Positions 48,155-58,653 of a stretch of 64,000 nucleotides of DNA are shown here, piece by piece (positions within the stretch are counted from its first letter, which is position 1; the number at the start of each line of letters is the position of its first letter). The position numbers and the translations under genes were made by a program. A model generated the notes under the pieces. It saw only the letters and a program-made list of their open reading frames with translations, did no database searches and was not told the DNA's origin. The DNA is from Adineta vaga (lineage: Eukaryota; Rotifera): NCBI GenBank assembly GCA_021613535.1, contig CP075492.1, positions 4,340,001 to 4,404,000 of the forward strand. Reading direction: 5' to 3'.

Positions 48155-48505
48155 TTATTTTTTCCAAGGATGTAGTGCAATTAATACGATTAAACCAATA
48201 ACAACAAGGACAATGGTAACTGAAAATTAAACATTAACATATTCATTGTTGAAGAAGAAAAACTTACTAATAAAACACGTTAATTTACGATTTCTCCATT
48301 TCATTCGTTGTTGTACGCGTCTAGCTGAACCATGAAAATGATACGATGATGAACTTAGATCATTAGCACGTTCACTTAATGCATCTATTCGTTCGCCGCG
48401 ATCAACTAATTTATCGACAGTTACTTTCAAAACATTGGTTGTTTCTGTAACATCAGCACGTAGTGCATTTAAATCATTCATTCGATTACCTCCGGAATCA
48501 GTCAT
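48155..48505 (-). CDS. VAMP/synaptobrevin-type R-SNARE
   Basis: A small tail-anchored vesicle SNARE. I start at MTDSGGNRMNDL (48505). The SNARE helix runs LRADVTETTNVLKVTVDK, then LVDRGERIDALSERANDL. The Arg of VDRGER aligns with zero-layer Arg56 of VAMP2 (VLERDQ). It continues to SYHFHGSARRVQQRM and KWRNRKLT, then after one intron a hydrophobic C-terminal anchor (ITIVLVVIGLIVLIALHPWKK). The RGER and WRN features suggest the VAMP4/7/8 side of the family over VAMP2, but subfamily is not settled. It is the last of three genes in a row on this strand (RPP25-like, LMBRD2, VAMP). Confidence 0.88.
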
Positions 48506-48718
48506 CTCAAATGAAAAACTTCGCAAATGTATCACAAAAAAAGACCACGAATGAAGACAAAAGATAAGAATTGGCAAAGAACAAATAAGTTTATTGACGA
48601 TATCATGTGAAGCAAAATGTAAAGGAAGAAAAAAAAGGAAAGGTCTATGTAATATTATTCAGAAGAAATTATAAATATAAAAAAATATTGAGATAAATTT
48701 ACATGGACTTTTGAATAA

Positions 48719-51573
48719 CTATGCATCAATGATTATGCTTCTAGTTGGATCAGTTGGTTGTAACAAGTCTAAAAGTAAATTTTGTTCATAAAAATAACTG
48801 CATGATGTAAAGACAAATAATTCAAATACTCAAATAAACAAAAAGAAGTGAGCTTAGAAACTTTAGCCAATTACAACTTTATGTATGATCTATTGGAAAT
48901 AAACATGTCAATTCGAAATTTCGAACCGTACATATTTCGTATAACGTGAGCAGATTTGATTATCAAGAGTAGCAATTTAGCTCGAATCTTTTATTTTCAA
49001 TAGCAGAGCGACAAAAGTCAAAAAAGCTACCGTAGAAAAAACCGTGTAACTAAAGACAATTCAATGTACTATTTGTAACAAAGATCTTCTATTTACCTGG
49101 ACGAGTATACGTTTCTGGTAGAGTATTTAGCAAAGGTTCATCGCCATTCGATATTAATGGACGCGTTTCTATAAGAAATGAACATGTTCTCAAAACTTTC
49201 TTAAGGAAAATCAAATTTTCAAACCAGTAATCATTGGATCATCACCATAGAGATTATTTGCTGCCATCGCTGATGCTGATCTTAATCCATATTTCTCTTC
49301 TAATTCTCTTCGTCGATCTCGACGTTGTGTTGCTGTTGTTGTATTTGCTAATGTATCAACTCCACCGTAACTTCGACGTTCTTAATATATAAATAAATTG
49401 ATCATAAAAATTCTCGATAAAATCTTCTAATTTTACCTCTTGCCATTAAACTTTTTCCATCTTCGACATATTCAGCTGATACATCATCATCATCAAAAAA
49501 TTGTCGAAAACCACAAGCATGTAAACATCGTGAACCCAATCGAAAAAACGTTCCAATACTTAATAAACATATTAACATTGGAAAATAGAAATTAAAACCG
49601 ACTGATACAATTGGTATAGCTGTTAAATGACCCATAATCTAATCAATAAATACAGAATAGAAAACGTCAGTTCAATTTTTTTTTCTTTTTGCACTTACCG
49701 ATGTAAATTTCGTTTCTTCATGATCAATTTTGTGTGTTATTGCTTGATCTAAATGAATCATACCAAGAAAATTATAGCATAATGGTGCAGTTAAACGACA
49801 GAGAAATGTTGCAGCAAAGATTAAACTATTTTCATCAGTTAAATGATATAATGAAACATAGAAATAATCTAATATTCGTATACGAAATATTGTGTAATAT
49901 GCACATAAACATAAATATGCAATACTTAAACAACAGAATACCTAAATGAAACAGACAACATCCATTTGTATTGTAAACAAATAATTCTTAAAAAAAATCT
50001 CTTACTTCGATCGTAAAGTACGAATAATGATTGCTTGCAGCTCTAACACATTGTGCAAAAATAGACAACACTGGGTTAGTACTGAAAAATGTCATTTCAG
50101 ACCAGATTACTAATAGCGATATTATACCAAGTGTAACACCAAGAAGACGAAGTGCCCATGTACGAAGAACACAATAGGTATACCATTCTAAAAGTCATAA
50201 ATAATCATACACTAACTTATAAGACACGAAAAAAGCATTTGACATACCTAATTTTGAATGATTATCAAATAATTTTCGTCTTAACCACATTGCTGCTAAT
50301 GGATTTGTTCGAACGAATTCACGGTCGGTCTTTTCCGCATTTTTAACGATATCTTCTAAATAAAATGCTTCATTAATTTCTCGAATCCATGAAACTTGTA
50401 CACGATTATGAACATGAATATTTGTTTTTAAGCGTTCATGTAATTTAATCAATTGTTTTTCTTTTTCATTATCATCGGAAAAACGATTTGGCATTGCAAT
50501 ACGATTATTGTCATAATCATTCATTGTCAATTGTATTCTATTTGAATATTGTTCAGGAACAATTTTAATAATTTTTTCAAGACACGGTCGTAATGGATCA
50601 TTCCCTTTGATTTGCATACAAAATTTCGTTACATCATCTATAAGTGAATCGAGACGTTCTTCTACATCCATTTTTTCGTTATACAATCGAGATAATTTAA
50701 ATTGCATATGAGCAAGCATATACTTTGTTCGTGAATGATTATAAATATTCTTGGGAACTTGAACAAGACCATAACCTAACATTAGAACAAGAAGAAATAA
50801 ACCCCAAGTTGTACTAGCAGCAACTAATGTTGCCTAAATCGAACAGAATAATCTATCAAATAATGAATATATCAAGAATAATTTACCATAAAATTTGATG
50901 AAGTCATTTTAACTTTTGTTGCGACATAAATCACAAGAATTACAAAGATCAATAATAATGTTCCATAGAAAATTAGATTTGCTTTGATTGCATATCGAAT
51001 TTTTCCTTTAATTGAAAATTCTCCTAAAACTCATTTCTAACATTACGAAACAAAATTCTTTTCAATCAAACTTACCCGTTTCACGGAACGATTGCATTAA
51101 TGGTAAAATCAACCTATTAAACAATAGAAAATATCAAATAAATAGAAATTTCTAATTCTATTCTTCATACCAAGTTAATACTTGTGAAGTCCAATAAACT
51201 ACACGCCATAAATTCGCATATACTTGCGGATTAACATAAGACCATGGTAGAGGACATGAAGGCGCTAATGAATTATTATTATTATTATTATTTGGTGGTT
51301 TAACTGTAACTGGTTCAGGATGAGTCACACAATCTTGATAAATTGCCTGAAAAATTCAAGAATAGAATCGAAATTAATTGAAGAAATGAAATCATTTACA
51401 AGTGATATATCCAATGGAAGGATAAAAACAATAAGAATTGAAAAGAACCAAGCAATAAATACAGTTATAGTCGTAACTGGATGTTGTCGACGATAATTAC
51501 CACAACGATAAAGTAATATTAATGTTGTAATAAGTGAAAAAATTATATCAAAAATAAATGCAATACTGGACAT
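48719..51573 (-). CDS. LMBRD2: LMBR1-domain membrane protein LMBRD2
   Basis: A polytopic LMBR1-family protein with about ten exons. The N-terminus (MSSIAFIFDIIFSLITTLILL, in part; FFSILIVFILPLDISL) matches LMBRD2, including the ILPLD motif. Multiple TM segments alternate with a long cytosolic helical loop (YNEKMDVEERLDSLIDDV to FVRTNPLAAMWLRRKLF) in 50.2-50.8 kb. The C-terminal tail has RRDRRRELEEKYGLRSAS and ends RSIIIDA. Vertebrate LMBRD2 has been linked to beta2-adrenergic receptor signalling; the biochemical role is uncertain. A run of seven Asn is encoded by a TTA-type repeat near 51270-51290. The gene starts only 49 bp after the RPP25-like stop codon. Confidence 0.93.
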
Positions 51574-51622
51574 TTTGATTTTTATCTAAAAGCATAAGAA
51601 AAAAAAATAAACATATTTGATA
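51574..51622 (-). promoter_or_regulatory. 49-bp intercistronic gap with acceptor-like site
   Basis: Read on the minus strand, the gap between the RPP25-like stop and the LMBRD2 ATG contains a T-rich tract and TTTTAG, followed by 12 nt and the ATG. There is no room for a normal promoter plus a cis 5' intron, so this looks like a trans-splice acceptor of an operon (inference). Spliced-leader trans-splicing is known in bdelloid rotifers. Confidence 0.55.
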
Positions 51623-51997
51623 TCATATTGAATTCAAAGAAGTTTTCGAGAGAAGAATACAAATAGATGGAATATTTTTCATTAATTTCGATTTTTTTCT
51701 TAACGAACTTTTTTCATTTGTTTTATAACCAATTTGTATATATTCGTGAAAAGTAAGTTTAGATTCACGTTTCAACATTTCAGCACATGCTATCGCTTTG
51801 GATATTCCATCACCTGATGCATTCCATGTAATCTGTTCAATAGAATTATCTATTGAAGATAATTTTCGTTGAACATATGTAACTAAATTTTTCGTTTTTG
51901 AACCAGATCTGACTTGCATATGAAGACATGATGAATGAAGAGTATAAGGTAATGATAAACATTCTTTTAATGAATGTTGCTCATTTGATATGGACAT
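51623..51997 (-). CDS. RPP25L: Alba-domain RNase P/MRP subunit p25-like
   Basis: A single-exon protein of 124 residues. The Alba-type core is visible: MQVRSGSKTKNLVTYVQRKL, ITWNASGDGISKAIACAEML, then HEYIQIGYK. It ends LMKNIPSICILLSKTSLN, which mirrors the LKNVPGLAILLSKD end of vertebrate RPP25/RPP25L. These proteins bind the P3 arm of RNase P and MRP RNA together with Rpp20. It is immediately upstream of LMBRD2 on the same strand. Confidence 0.85.
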   Translation of the reverse strand: MSISNEQHSLKECLSLPYTLHSSCLHMQVRSGSKTKNLVTYVQRKLSSIDNSIEQITWNASGDGISKAIACAEMLKRESKLTFHEYIQIGYKTNEKSSLRKKSKLMKNIPSICILLSKTSLNSI

Positions 51998-52425
51998 GTT
52001 TAAAAGAAATCAAAGATCTAAAACATACGTTGATTACTTCTTTTCATTTATTCTATTTGTGCATGGAATTCAACTTTTACAGTACGAAAGAAGCTGATAA
52101 GAAACAGTTGAAAAATGTGGTAGTTATCTTTATATTAACCAATTCAGAGTCATGCGTAAATGCATGTATAGATGACTCATCTCATAGAAACAACCAATCA
52201 ATGAGCTTCTCGATTTTCATTCAATAAAAATTGACAAAATTTTAACATTGAAAAAAGAAAGTTAGATGACATTGTTTGAAGACCTAGTAATTCAAATATT
52301 TCAAATCTAATAGATGGCGTTATAGAATGAGAAAGATTGTATTTCAATTTTAACTTTTATTTTGAATAAATATAACAATTAAAAAGAAAACGATACGGTT
52401 AATTTCTCTCTCTCTTAGATGTTGT
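51998..52425. other. Gap upstream of RPP25-like gene
   Basis: About 430 bp with no supported gene. It should include the promoter of the RPP25-like/LMBRD2 unit. A plus-strand frame at 51928-52227 is the shadow of that gene plus its leader. Confidence 0.4.
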
Positions 52426-52794
52426 TCATAGGTAATCAATAATAATATCTGTACTATCAAAGCCTAATGTTGAATTCAATTGATCATAACTTCCAATCCA
52501 TGAATTGAATTGTTTAAATTCCCATGGATCATAAAATTGTGTGGGATTAGGTGCACCTAGATCGAGAAACACATGTTCTTGATAATTATAATGATCAGCT
52601 GTACTTTCAAATTTTAATGGAACTGGTTTTAATGCATCAACAGCTTTTTTAAATTTTGGATCAGCTATTTGACATTGCATTAAAAATTCTGGGTCGATTG
52701 TTCCACCAACTCGTGATGCAAATGCAAGAACACTACAAGCAGAAGGACATGCACTACATAACACATATGGATCATAGTGAAATTGGGCAAACAT
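52426..52794 (-). CDS. Small hypothetical protein
   Basis: I do not recognise this protein. From the first ATG (52794) it has 122 residues: MFAQFHYDPYVLCSACPSACS, then VGGTIDPEFLMQCQ, a helical KFKKAVDALKPVPLKF segment, and an acidic, aromatic C-terminal half (NPTQFYDPWEFKQFNSW to DIIIDYL). Codon use resembles that of the neighbours, which supports coding. The frame continues open upstream (ALETGTYIQT) without an ATG, so an earlier exon may exist. The Cys-rich SACPSAC motif is the only notable element. Confidence 0.5.
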   Translation of the reverse strand: MFAQFHYDPYVLCSACPSACSVLAFASRVGGTIDPEFLMQCQIADPKFKKAVDALKPVPLKFESTADHYNYQEHVFLDLGAPNPTQFYDPWEFKQFNSWIGSYDQLNSTLGFDSTDIIIDYL

Positions 52795-53704
52795 GGTCTG
52801 TATATATGTTCCGGTTTCTAATGCGAATATTATAGAATGATGTATCTTCGAAAAGGTGTTAGTTATAAGAAGAAAAATCAAGGTGAGAATTGATCAAATG
52901 ACAAAACGAATGGATATGTATATATATATATATATTCATGTCTGTTGATCATTACTCTTTGTACTCTTCGCTTCAATGATACTAGATATGAACAAATCAA
53001 GAACGATACGCTTCATATATCCTCGTGATATGAAATATCGATAGAAGATTTTGACTATTAACTTGTATATGATACCTTAAACGTGGTGTATATGAGTCTT
53101 TGATATATATACTAATACTTTTTTTTATTCGTTGTAAATGAGTACTGATAAATTCGATCGAAAAAAAAACTTAATCTTGATATTTATCTTTAGAGAGATG
53201 AATGATTATTTGACGATTGAACACAAGGATTATCAATTATCAGGGTTATTTAAAAAGATTTTTTCATATTGAAATCTTTCGAGTTCTTTTTTTTTCTTTT
53301 TTCATAAAACAAATTAGTCAAACATGTAAAAAGGTGTTACCTAGACATAACAATCAACATGATATAAACAATAAACAATATTACACTTTTCTGATCATTT
53401 CATAGACCTTGAGATACACAATACGTAGATATATCAGAAGACAAACTATTGCGAAGGTCAATACATCAACATCATAGAATAAACAATCTTTTTTTTTGTA
53501 CGTAAGTGACAACTACAAAATACGTATCAAGGTTGAACTAATGTTATTAGTTAATATAAAATTTTCTTTCTAGAAACATGTAGAACGTTACATTTCAGTT
53601 ATTTTCAAGGTTTGTGATTCTTCATTGAACAGACAGATGAATTCATTGAGAAATAACAAGCAAAACCCGAATGCGCATATCTTTATTTATATTTAACAAA
53701 TCGA
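52795..53704. other. Intergenic region with TA microsatellite
   Basis: A (TA)n run lies at about 52917-52935. The rest is AT-rich with no gene. A possible upstream exon of the small hypothetical gene may lie in the first 90 bp. The right end is the TTLL7 3' flank. Confidence 0.4.
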
Positions 53705-56700
53705 TCAAGATTTGATCATTAATGTAACATTCTGATTTAACTGTCTTTGTTTTTGATATTTTTCATCGATTGAATATTGATAAACGATAAATAATGCTTC
53801 TTTACATAAATCAACAAAACGATAACAACATTCTAATTCGATATCGGTCAGAGGATTATTACCTTTCATAAATAACAATTCCCATGAACTATTTGTTTTT
53901 TTTTAGAAAAGAGAATATGTTTAATAAGTAAAAGAAAGATTTCTAACTTACTTATGTCGATTTTGACATGTTTCCCACATACATTGTCCATGATTAGCAA
54001 GTAATCGTCGTTGAATTTTTAATAAATGACGATTTAATGGTAATTGTTCGACAAGTTCATTGATCACACATAATTTTTTCATTATTTGTTGAATATTATT
54101 CCAAACCATTTCAATAACTGATTCCCGTTTACTTGCATCTAATTCAACTAACCAAAATCGACCAATATCAGATTTATATCGAGTCCAATTATCCGTAATC
54201 TAATCAATGAATTGAACAAAAATCAAAGTTTTCATTATAATAAATAGCATACCTCAGTATAGATTCGATCGGTTTCTCGATCAGATCTATTCGGATAATG
54301 AATACATAATTTCTTCATTTCATTGAATATCATTTGATTGAGACGATTCAAATCCTCATTAGTCAATTGTAATGCCTAATCAGCATAAAAATGATTAACA
54401 AAAACGAAAAGGAGAAACACGTTTTCGTTATACTTTAGTGATATCAGTGGTTGTGGTTGCGGTGGTCGTTTGATTGAGTAATTGTTGTTGTCGCGTAGCT
54501 TGAATAATAGATGAATATGTAACCATTTGAGATTTATTATTAGATCTTCTGTCCTTTGGTGATGTCGGTGTTTGTTCGGGATATTCTGATGATGATGATG
54601 AGGACGTTGGAAGTGGTGTATAATATGCTTTTTTCTCTGTTATTCGACTAGCAGAGACACCTGGTAGAGATTCGTGCGTCTGAATCAGGCCGAGTAATAT
54701 TTCCTGTTGAAACAAATGAATTTGATCGTTTTTTTGTTTTAGTTTTTTCTGTTGCTGCTGATGTTGTTCGAAGAATATCCGATGGTGTTTGTGTTGATAC
54801 TCCCTTCGAAAAAGAATCGATTGTTTCTGAAGATTTTCGACTTCGATTCAAAGGTGATGAACGATCTGGCGATCTTCTCTCATCGACATCATCACTTCTT
54901 CCAAATGTAAAACTAGTCAAAGATGATGCACGATATAATCTCGTTGAATTGTTTGATACCTTCATTTAAAAAAACAAAAAATTTCATCTATTATAAGAAG
55001 ATTTTATTTTGCAAAACAAACTTACTGATCGTTTCGTTTTTTCTAATTCTGTGATTCTTTCTAATAAATCTTCTTCACGAAAGTTTTGATAATATTTCAT
55101 ACTCCATGTTATATCATTTGGATTTGGCGATAAGATATGAAAACATTTCGTTAAAATATTCATTAATTCATTCATACGTTGTTCATTATCAGTTGGAAAT
55201 AAACGAATAAATGCACCACAATGATGACTTTCGAATATATCTCGTGTTTTTTCTCGTCGAAGAAGAAATAAATTCTCTTTCTATTATAAAAAAAGAATTG
55301 ATATGTTTAAAAAACGAAAAATGCTATTTACTAATTCTTCTAGTTGATCCATTGGAATATCTGTTCGTTTTCCTAAACTTGAATATAAACGTCGTTGTGC
55401 TTCAAGTTTTTCAATTGCAACACTTTTTTCTCGATCAGATTCTTGAAAATGAAGTAAACTAAATGTATCACATAACAATTTGATCTTTATATCAAATTCA
55501 ATCTGTCCGTTTATATCGAAACTTGGACAACGATTGACCTTTGAAGAGAACAAAATCATCTAATAAATTCTAATTGAATATTTGCACATTACTTCAATAA
55601 TCCAAGGTTTAAGATTCTTATCGATTAATACATCAAATCCAAGTAATTCAAAACAAACACTTTCACTTGTTGGTAATGCTCCTGGACGACACTGTTGATA
55701 CGCAGTAAACATATGCGGTTCAGCAAGAAAGATCGTTTTAATAACAATATTCTTAATAGATGATACAGAAAAACTGTTGAGTTTGTCTATGGAAATGTTT
55801 AGTTTTACTTTGATGTCACTCCATAATTGATCCACATTTTTATTATCTCGTTTTAAATAACTAAATAAATCTTTCAATGAACTTCTTTTGCCACTGTCAA
55901 TATCTAGATCATCTGGATTGATTTCATCTGTGGAATAATTTGTTAAATGCATAGAAAGATCCAGCTAGAAAGGTATTGAAATTTAGAAAGAAAATGCATA
56001 GAATTTCGTCTCTCTAATGAATACATACAACATTTACTGGAGTAGGTATCTGATATTTTTTCGAACTTAAACGAATCAGACCATTATTGAAAATAAATAC
56101 ACGTAATGGATCACAAGATGTTATTAATGCATAGATGCGAAGATCTTTTTAAGTGAAAATATGAGCAAAATTGAAATGAAATGAAAATCTTACCGAATTT
56201 AAATCCATCAAGTAGATATGGTTCACGTATATATTCTTGAACGATGTAATTATCTAAATTTTTAACCTGTTTATAATTACAATGAACTGCAATTCTAAAA
56301 AATAACACAAAAAATATCGATTATCGGAACGAAAAGAATTTCAGAATCATTTACCCTTGTGACATTGCTGTATTTGTTGGTTTCATAATATAAGTTGCCG
56401 AATCTTTGTGTGGTCGATTAGATGCATATGAATACCATAGATTATATTCATTCGGAAATGTCCATGTTTTTGGAGCGAAATTATATTCCTTGGGAATAAC
56501 ACTTCGTACTCTGTTCGAAAAGAAAACAACAAGTCAGATATAGAAAAGTAGATGAACAAAATCGACATATACCTATGATAGTTTTTTGCTAATAAATCTT
56601 TTCGTGAGATTTCATTCATTGTTGGGAAATGATTTACTTTTTGATAAGGTTTAAGTGCAGATACAATATCCATTGAAATTAATGTATCATTCCATAGTAG

Positions 56701-58328
56701 ATTACAAGTAAAATCAGGATCAGGACTAATGAATATACCTGAGACATCAATTGCTTGAGAAACTAAAAATGAAGGTCATTCTCGAAACATGTAGTATACA
56801 TTAGCAATCATCAAAATGAGACTAATTTCTAAAGGTCAATGAATCATTTCATATGTGAACTGTTGTTTTATTTATATATTTTATTAATTCAAGGTATATT
56901 TTCTAGCAGTTTCAATTATATAGAAATAAACAAAACAACTCATTATTTTGGTAAACTCGAATACAAAACAATCTATTTCGAGAAACAAATATTCATTATC
57001 TAGAACTAATTATATTTTCTCGTACTATTTCATATATAAATAGGTACCCTTGATTGAAACATTATTCCATTTTCAAAAATGTCAATCATTAACAAGTGTC
57101 CTCTACTCAGCGCTTTATTTGGTATGAGAAATGAAACACAGAATGAACTTTTAGATCAATCATTAGGTTCTGTATCAACGCATTTTTTGGAATATGATAT
57201 GCAAACAATTCCATTAAATCCACCTTCACGTCGATTAATGACTCGATATGTTGAATATTATATTCCAACATTAGAAGTTATTCGAACGGCACGTGAACTA
57301 TCCACACAATTTTTTTAAATGACACGAAAAGAACTTATTCTTTTCGCATTAAGTTAAAGAGAAGTCGACTTACTCAAACGAAATTTTGTTCCGGATACAT
57401 TGGCATAAAGACGTTGTTTTCTTTTTCGTTTGTACGGTAATCTTTCTTTATCAATAAATTGTTGCTCTTTTTTTTCTCGTAATCGTTTTTCACGTAGCAA
57501 TTGAATCAGATATTGAAATGTTTGAAATGATTCACGAATCGAACAAATATCAAATTCATGTCTATCTATACCTAATTTATCACCTAAACGTAATAGATCA
57601 GATTGCTTATGAGTACCTAATAAAGAGGCATGAACAACAATTTGAAGTAAATAATCGTTAGGTGAACGAATTAAATTTTCAAAAGCTTGTTTATAAGATA
57701 GTAATGGTCGAGATTCAGGAGATGGTTTTAATTGACGAGGATTTCGAATATGTTCAGATGCTTCACGCCAAATACGAACAAGTTCAGATATTGTTGCACT
57801 AGTTTTAGTTGCTTCATAAACGATTGTCATAAGATCAAATAAATGAGCACGATGCAAAGCAGAACGATCAGCACTTGTCAATTTTTCATATTGACCTAAT
57901 TTGACAATTGGCCAAGCATTGCTTGTCGAAGGAGATTTTGATCTTCTATCTTCTTTTCGATGAGATATTTCAGTTTTACTTTTCATCATATCATGACAAA
58001 TACGAACTAAATTTTCTATACCAAATGATCTTAATCGAAGTTGATCATCATCATCATCATCATTTCCACGATACTTCCAGTGTCCATCGATAACCATGGA
58101 TTTTAACGATGTTGTACTTGGCGATCGAACTCGAGAAGGATTCATTGGTTGATTAGTCATTAATTTTCGTAATGTTCGATTATTATCATCTTCATGAAAA
58201 TCATCAGTTTGTCTCGAAGACAATTGACGTGGTGTTCGACTCATTGGTGATTTCATTACTAATTCATTTAATGTTTTATGATTATCAACATTCAATGACG
58301 ATTGACGACTACTTGGTGAACGAAGCAT
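53705..58328 (-). CDS. TTLL7: Tubulin polyglutamylase, TTLL7-like
   Basis: TTLL7 adds glutamate chains to tubulin in cilia and neurons. The first exon (58328 to about 57360) carries a long extension not in vertebrate TTLL7, ending KRKRKQRLYANVSGTKF, the usual start of the TTL domain. After an intron of about 600 bp come IFISPDPDFTCNLLW, YQKVNHFPTMNEISRKDLLA, TWTFPNEYN, YIMKPTNTAMSQG, YIVQEYIREPYLLDGFKF, DLRIYALITSCDPLRV, MHLTNYS and PWIIEVNRCPSF. The metal-binding E-x-N is intact, but the Gly-rich ATP loop is MSQG where vertebrate TTLL7 has MGHG. The C-terminal part (IHYPNRSDRETDRIYTE, WELLFMKG, CYRFVDLCKEALFIVYQY) also matches TTLL7. Near 54704-54800 I infer a 97-nt phase-0 intron to keep the frame. 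Confidence 0.9.
57079..57318 (+). CDS. Possible nested small gene in TTLL7 intron
   Basis: A 79-residue plus-strand frame lies inside the largest TTLL7 intron (56763-57359). It begins MSIINKCPLLSALFGMRNET and ends VIRTARELSTQFF, with PLNPPSRRLMTRYVEYYIP in the middle. Codon choice resembles that of real genes here, and the composition is balanced. No family is recognised. It might explain why this intron is ten times longer than the others. It could also be chance or part of a longer transcript. Confidence 0.4.
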   Translation: MSIINKCPLLSALFGMRNETQNELLDQSLGSVSTHFLEYDMQTIPLNPPSRRLMTRYVEYYIPTLEVIRTARELSTQFF

Positions 58329-58653
58329 TATTATGATTTAGTCTAGTAGAAATCAAGATCTGTATGAAATCTACTATCTTTCAAACTACCATTTGATATG
58401 GATCAATGCTAGGTAACAAACCTCAACATATAAAGAATTTTTATTGACAATAGATGTCGCTAATTTATAAATTCATCTCTAAGAATATAGTATATATATA
58501 GATAGTCAAAGCAATAATTAATGTAACGATCAAAACTGAATTGACATGTTATGGAACGAGTAGATCTAAGTTTTATTTCTGTTATTGTTTTTTTGTGACA
58601 AAAAAATAAATGAAATATATGATAGGACACATGTTTTATTTAAGTATTACGAT
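58329..58653. other. Gap between TTLL7-like and ART-TPR genes
   Basis: About 325 bp, AT-rich, with a TA run near 58490-58500. It holds the TTLL7 promoter and the 3' end of the ART-TPR gene. No gene seen. Confidence 0.4.

Noticed and set aside
48420-48450. Possible Lys in place of the zero-layer Arg in the VAMP-like SNARE
   Set aside because: On counting residues against VAMP2, Arg56 lies in VLERDQ, which aligns with VDRGER here. The Arg is conserved.
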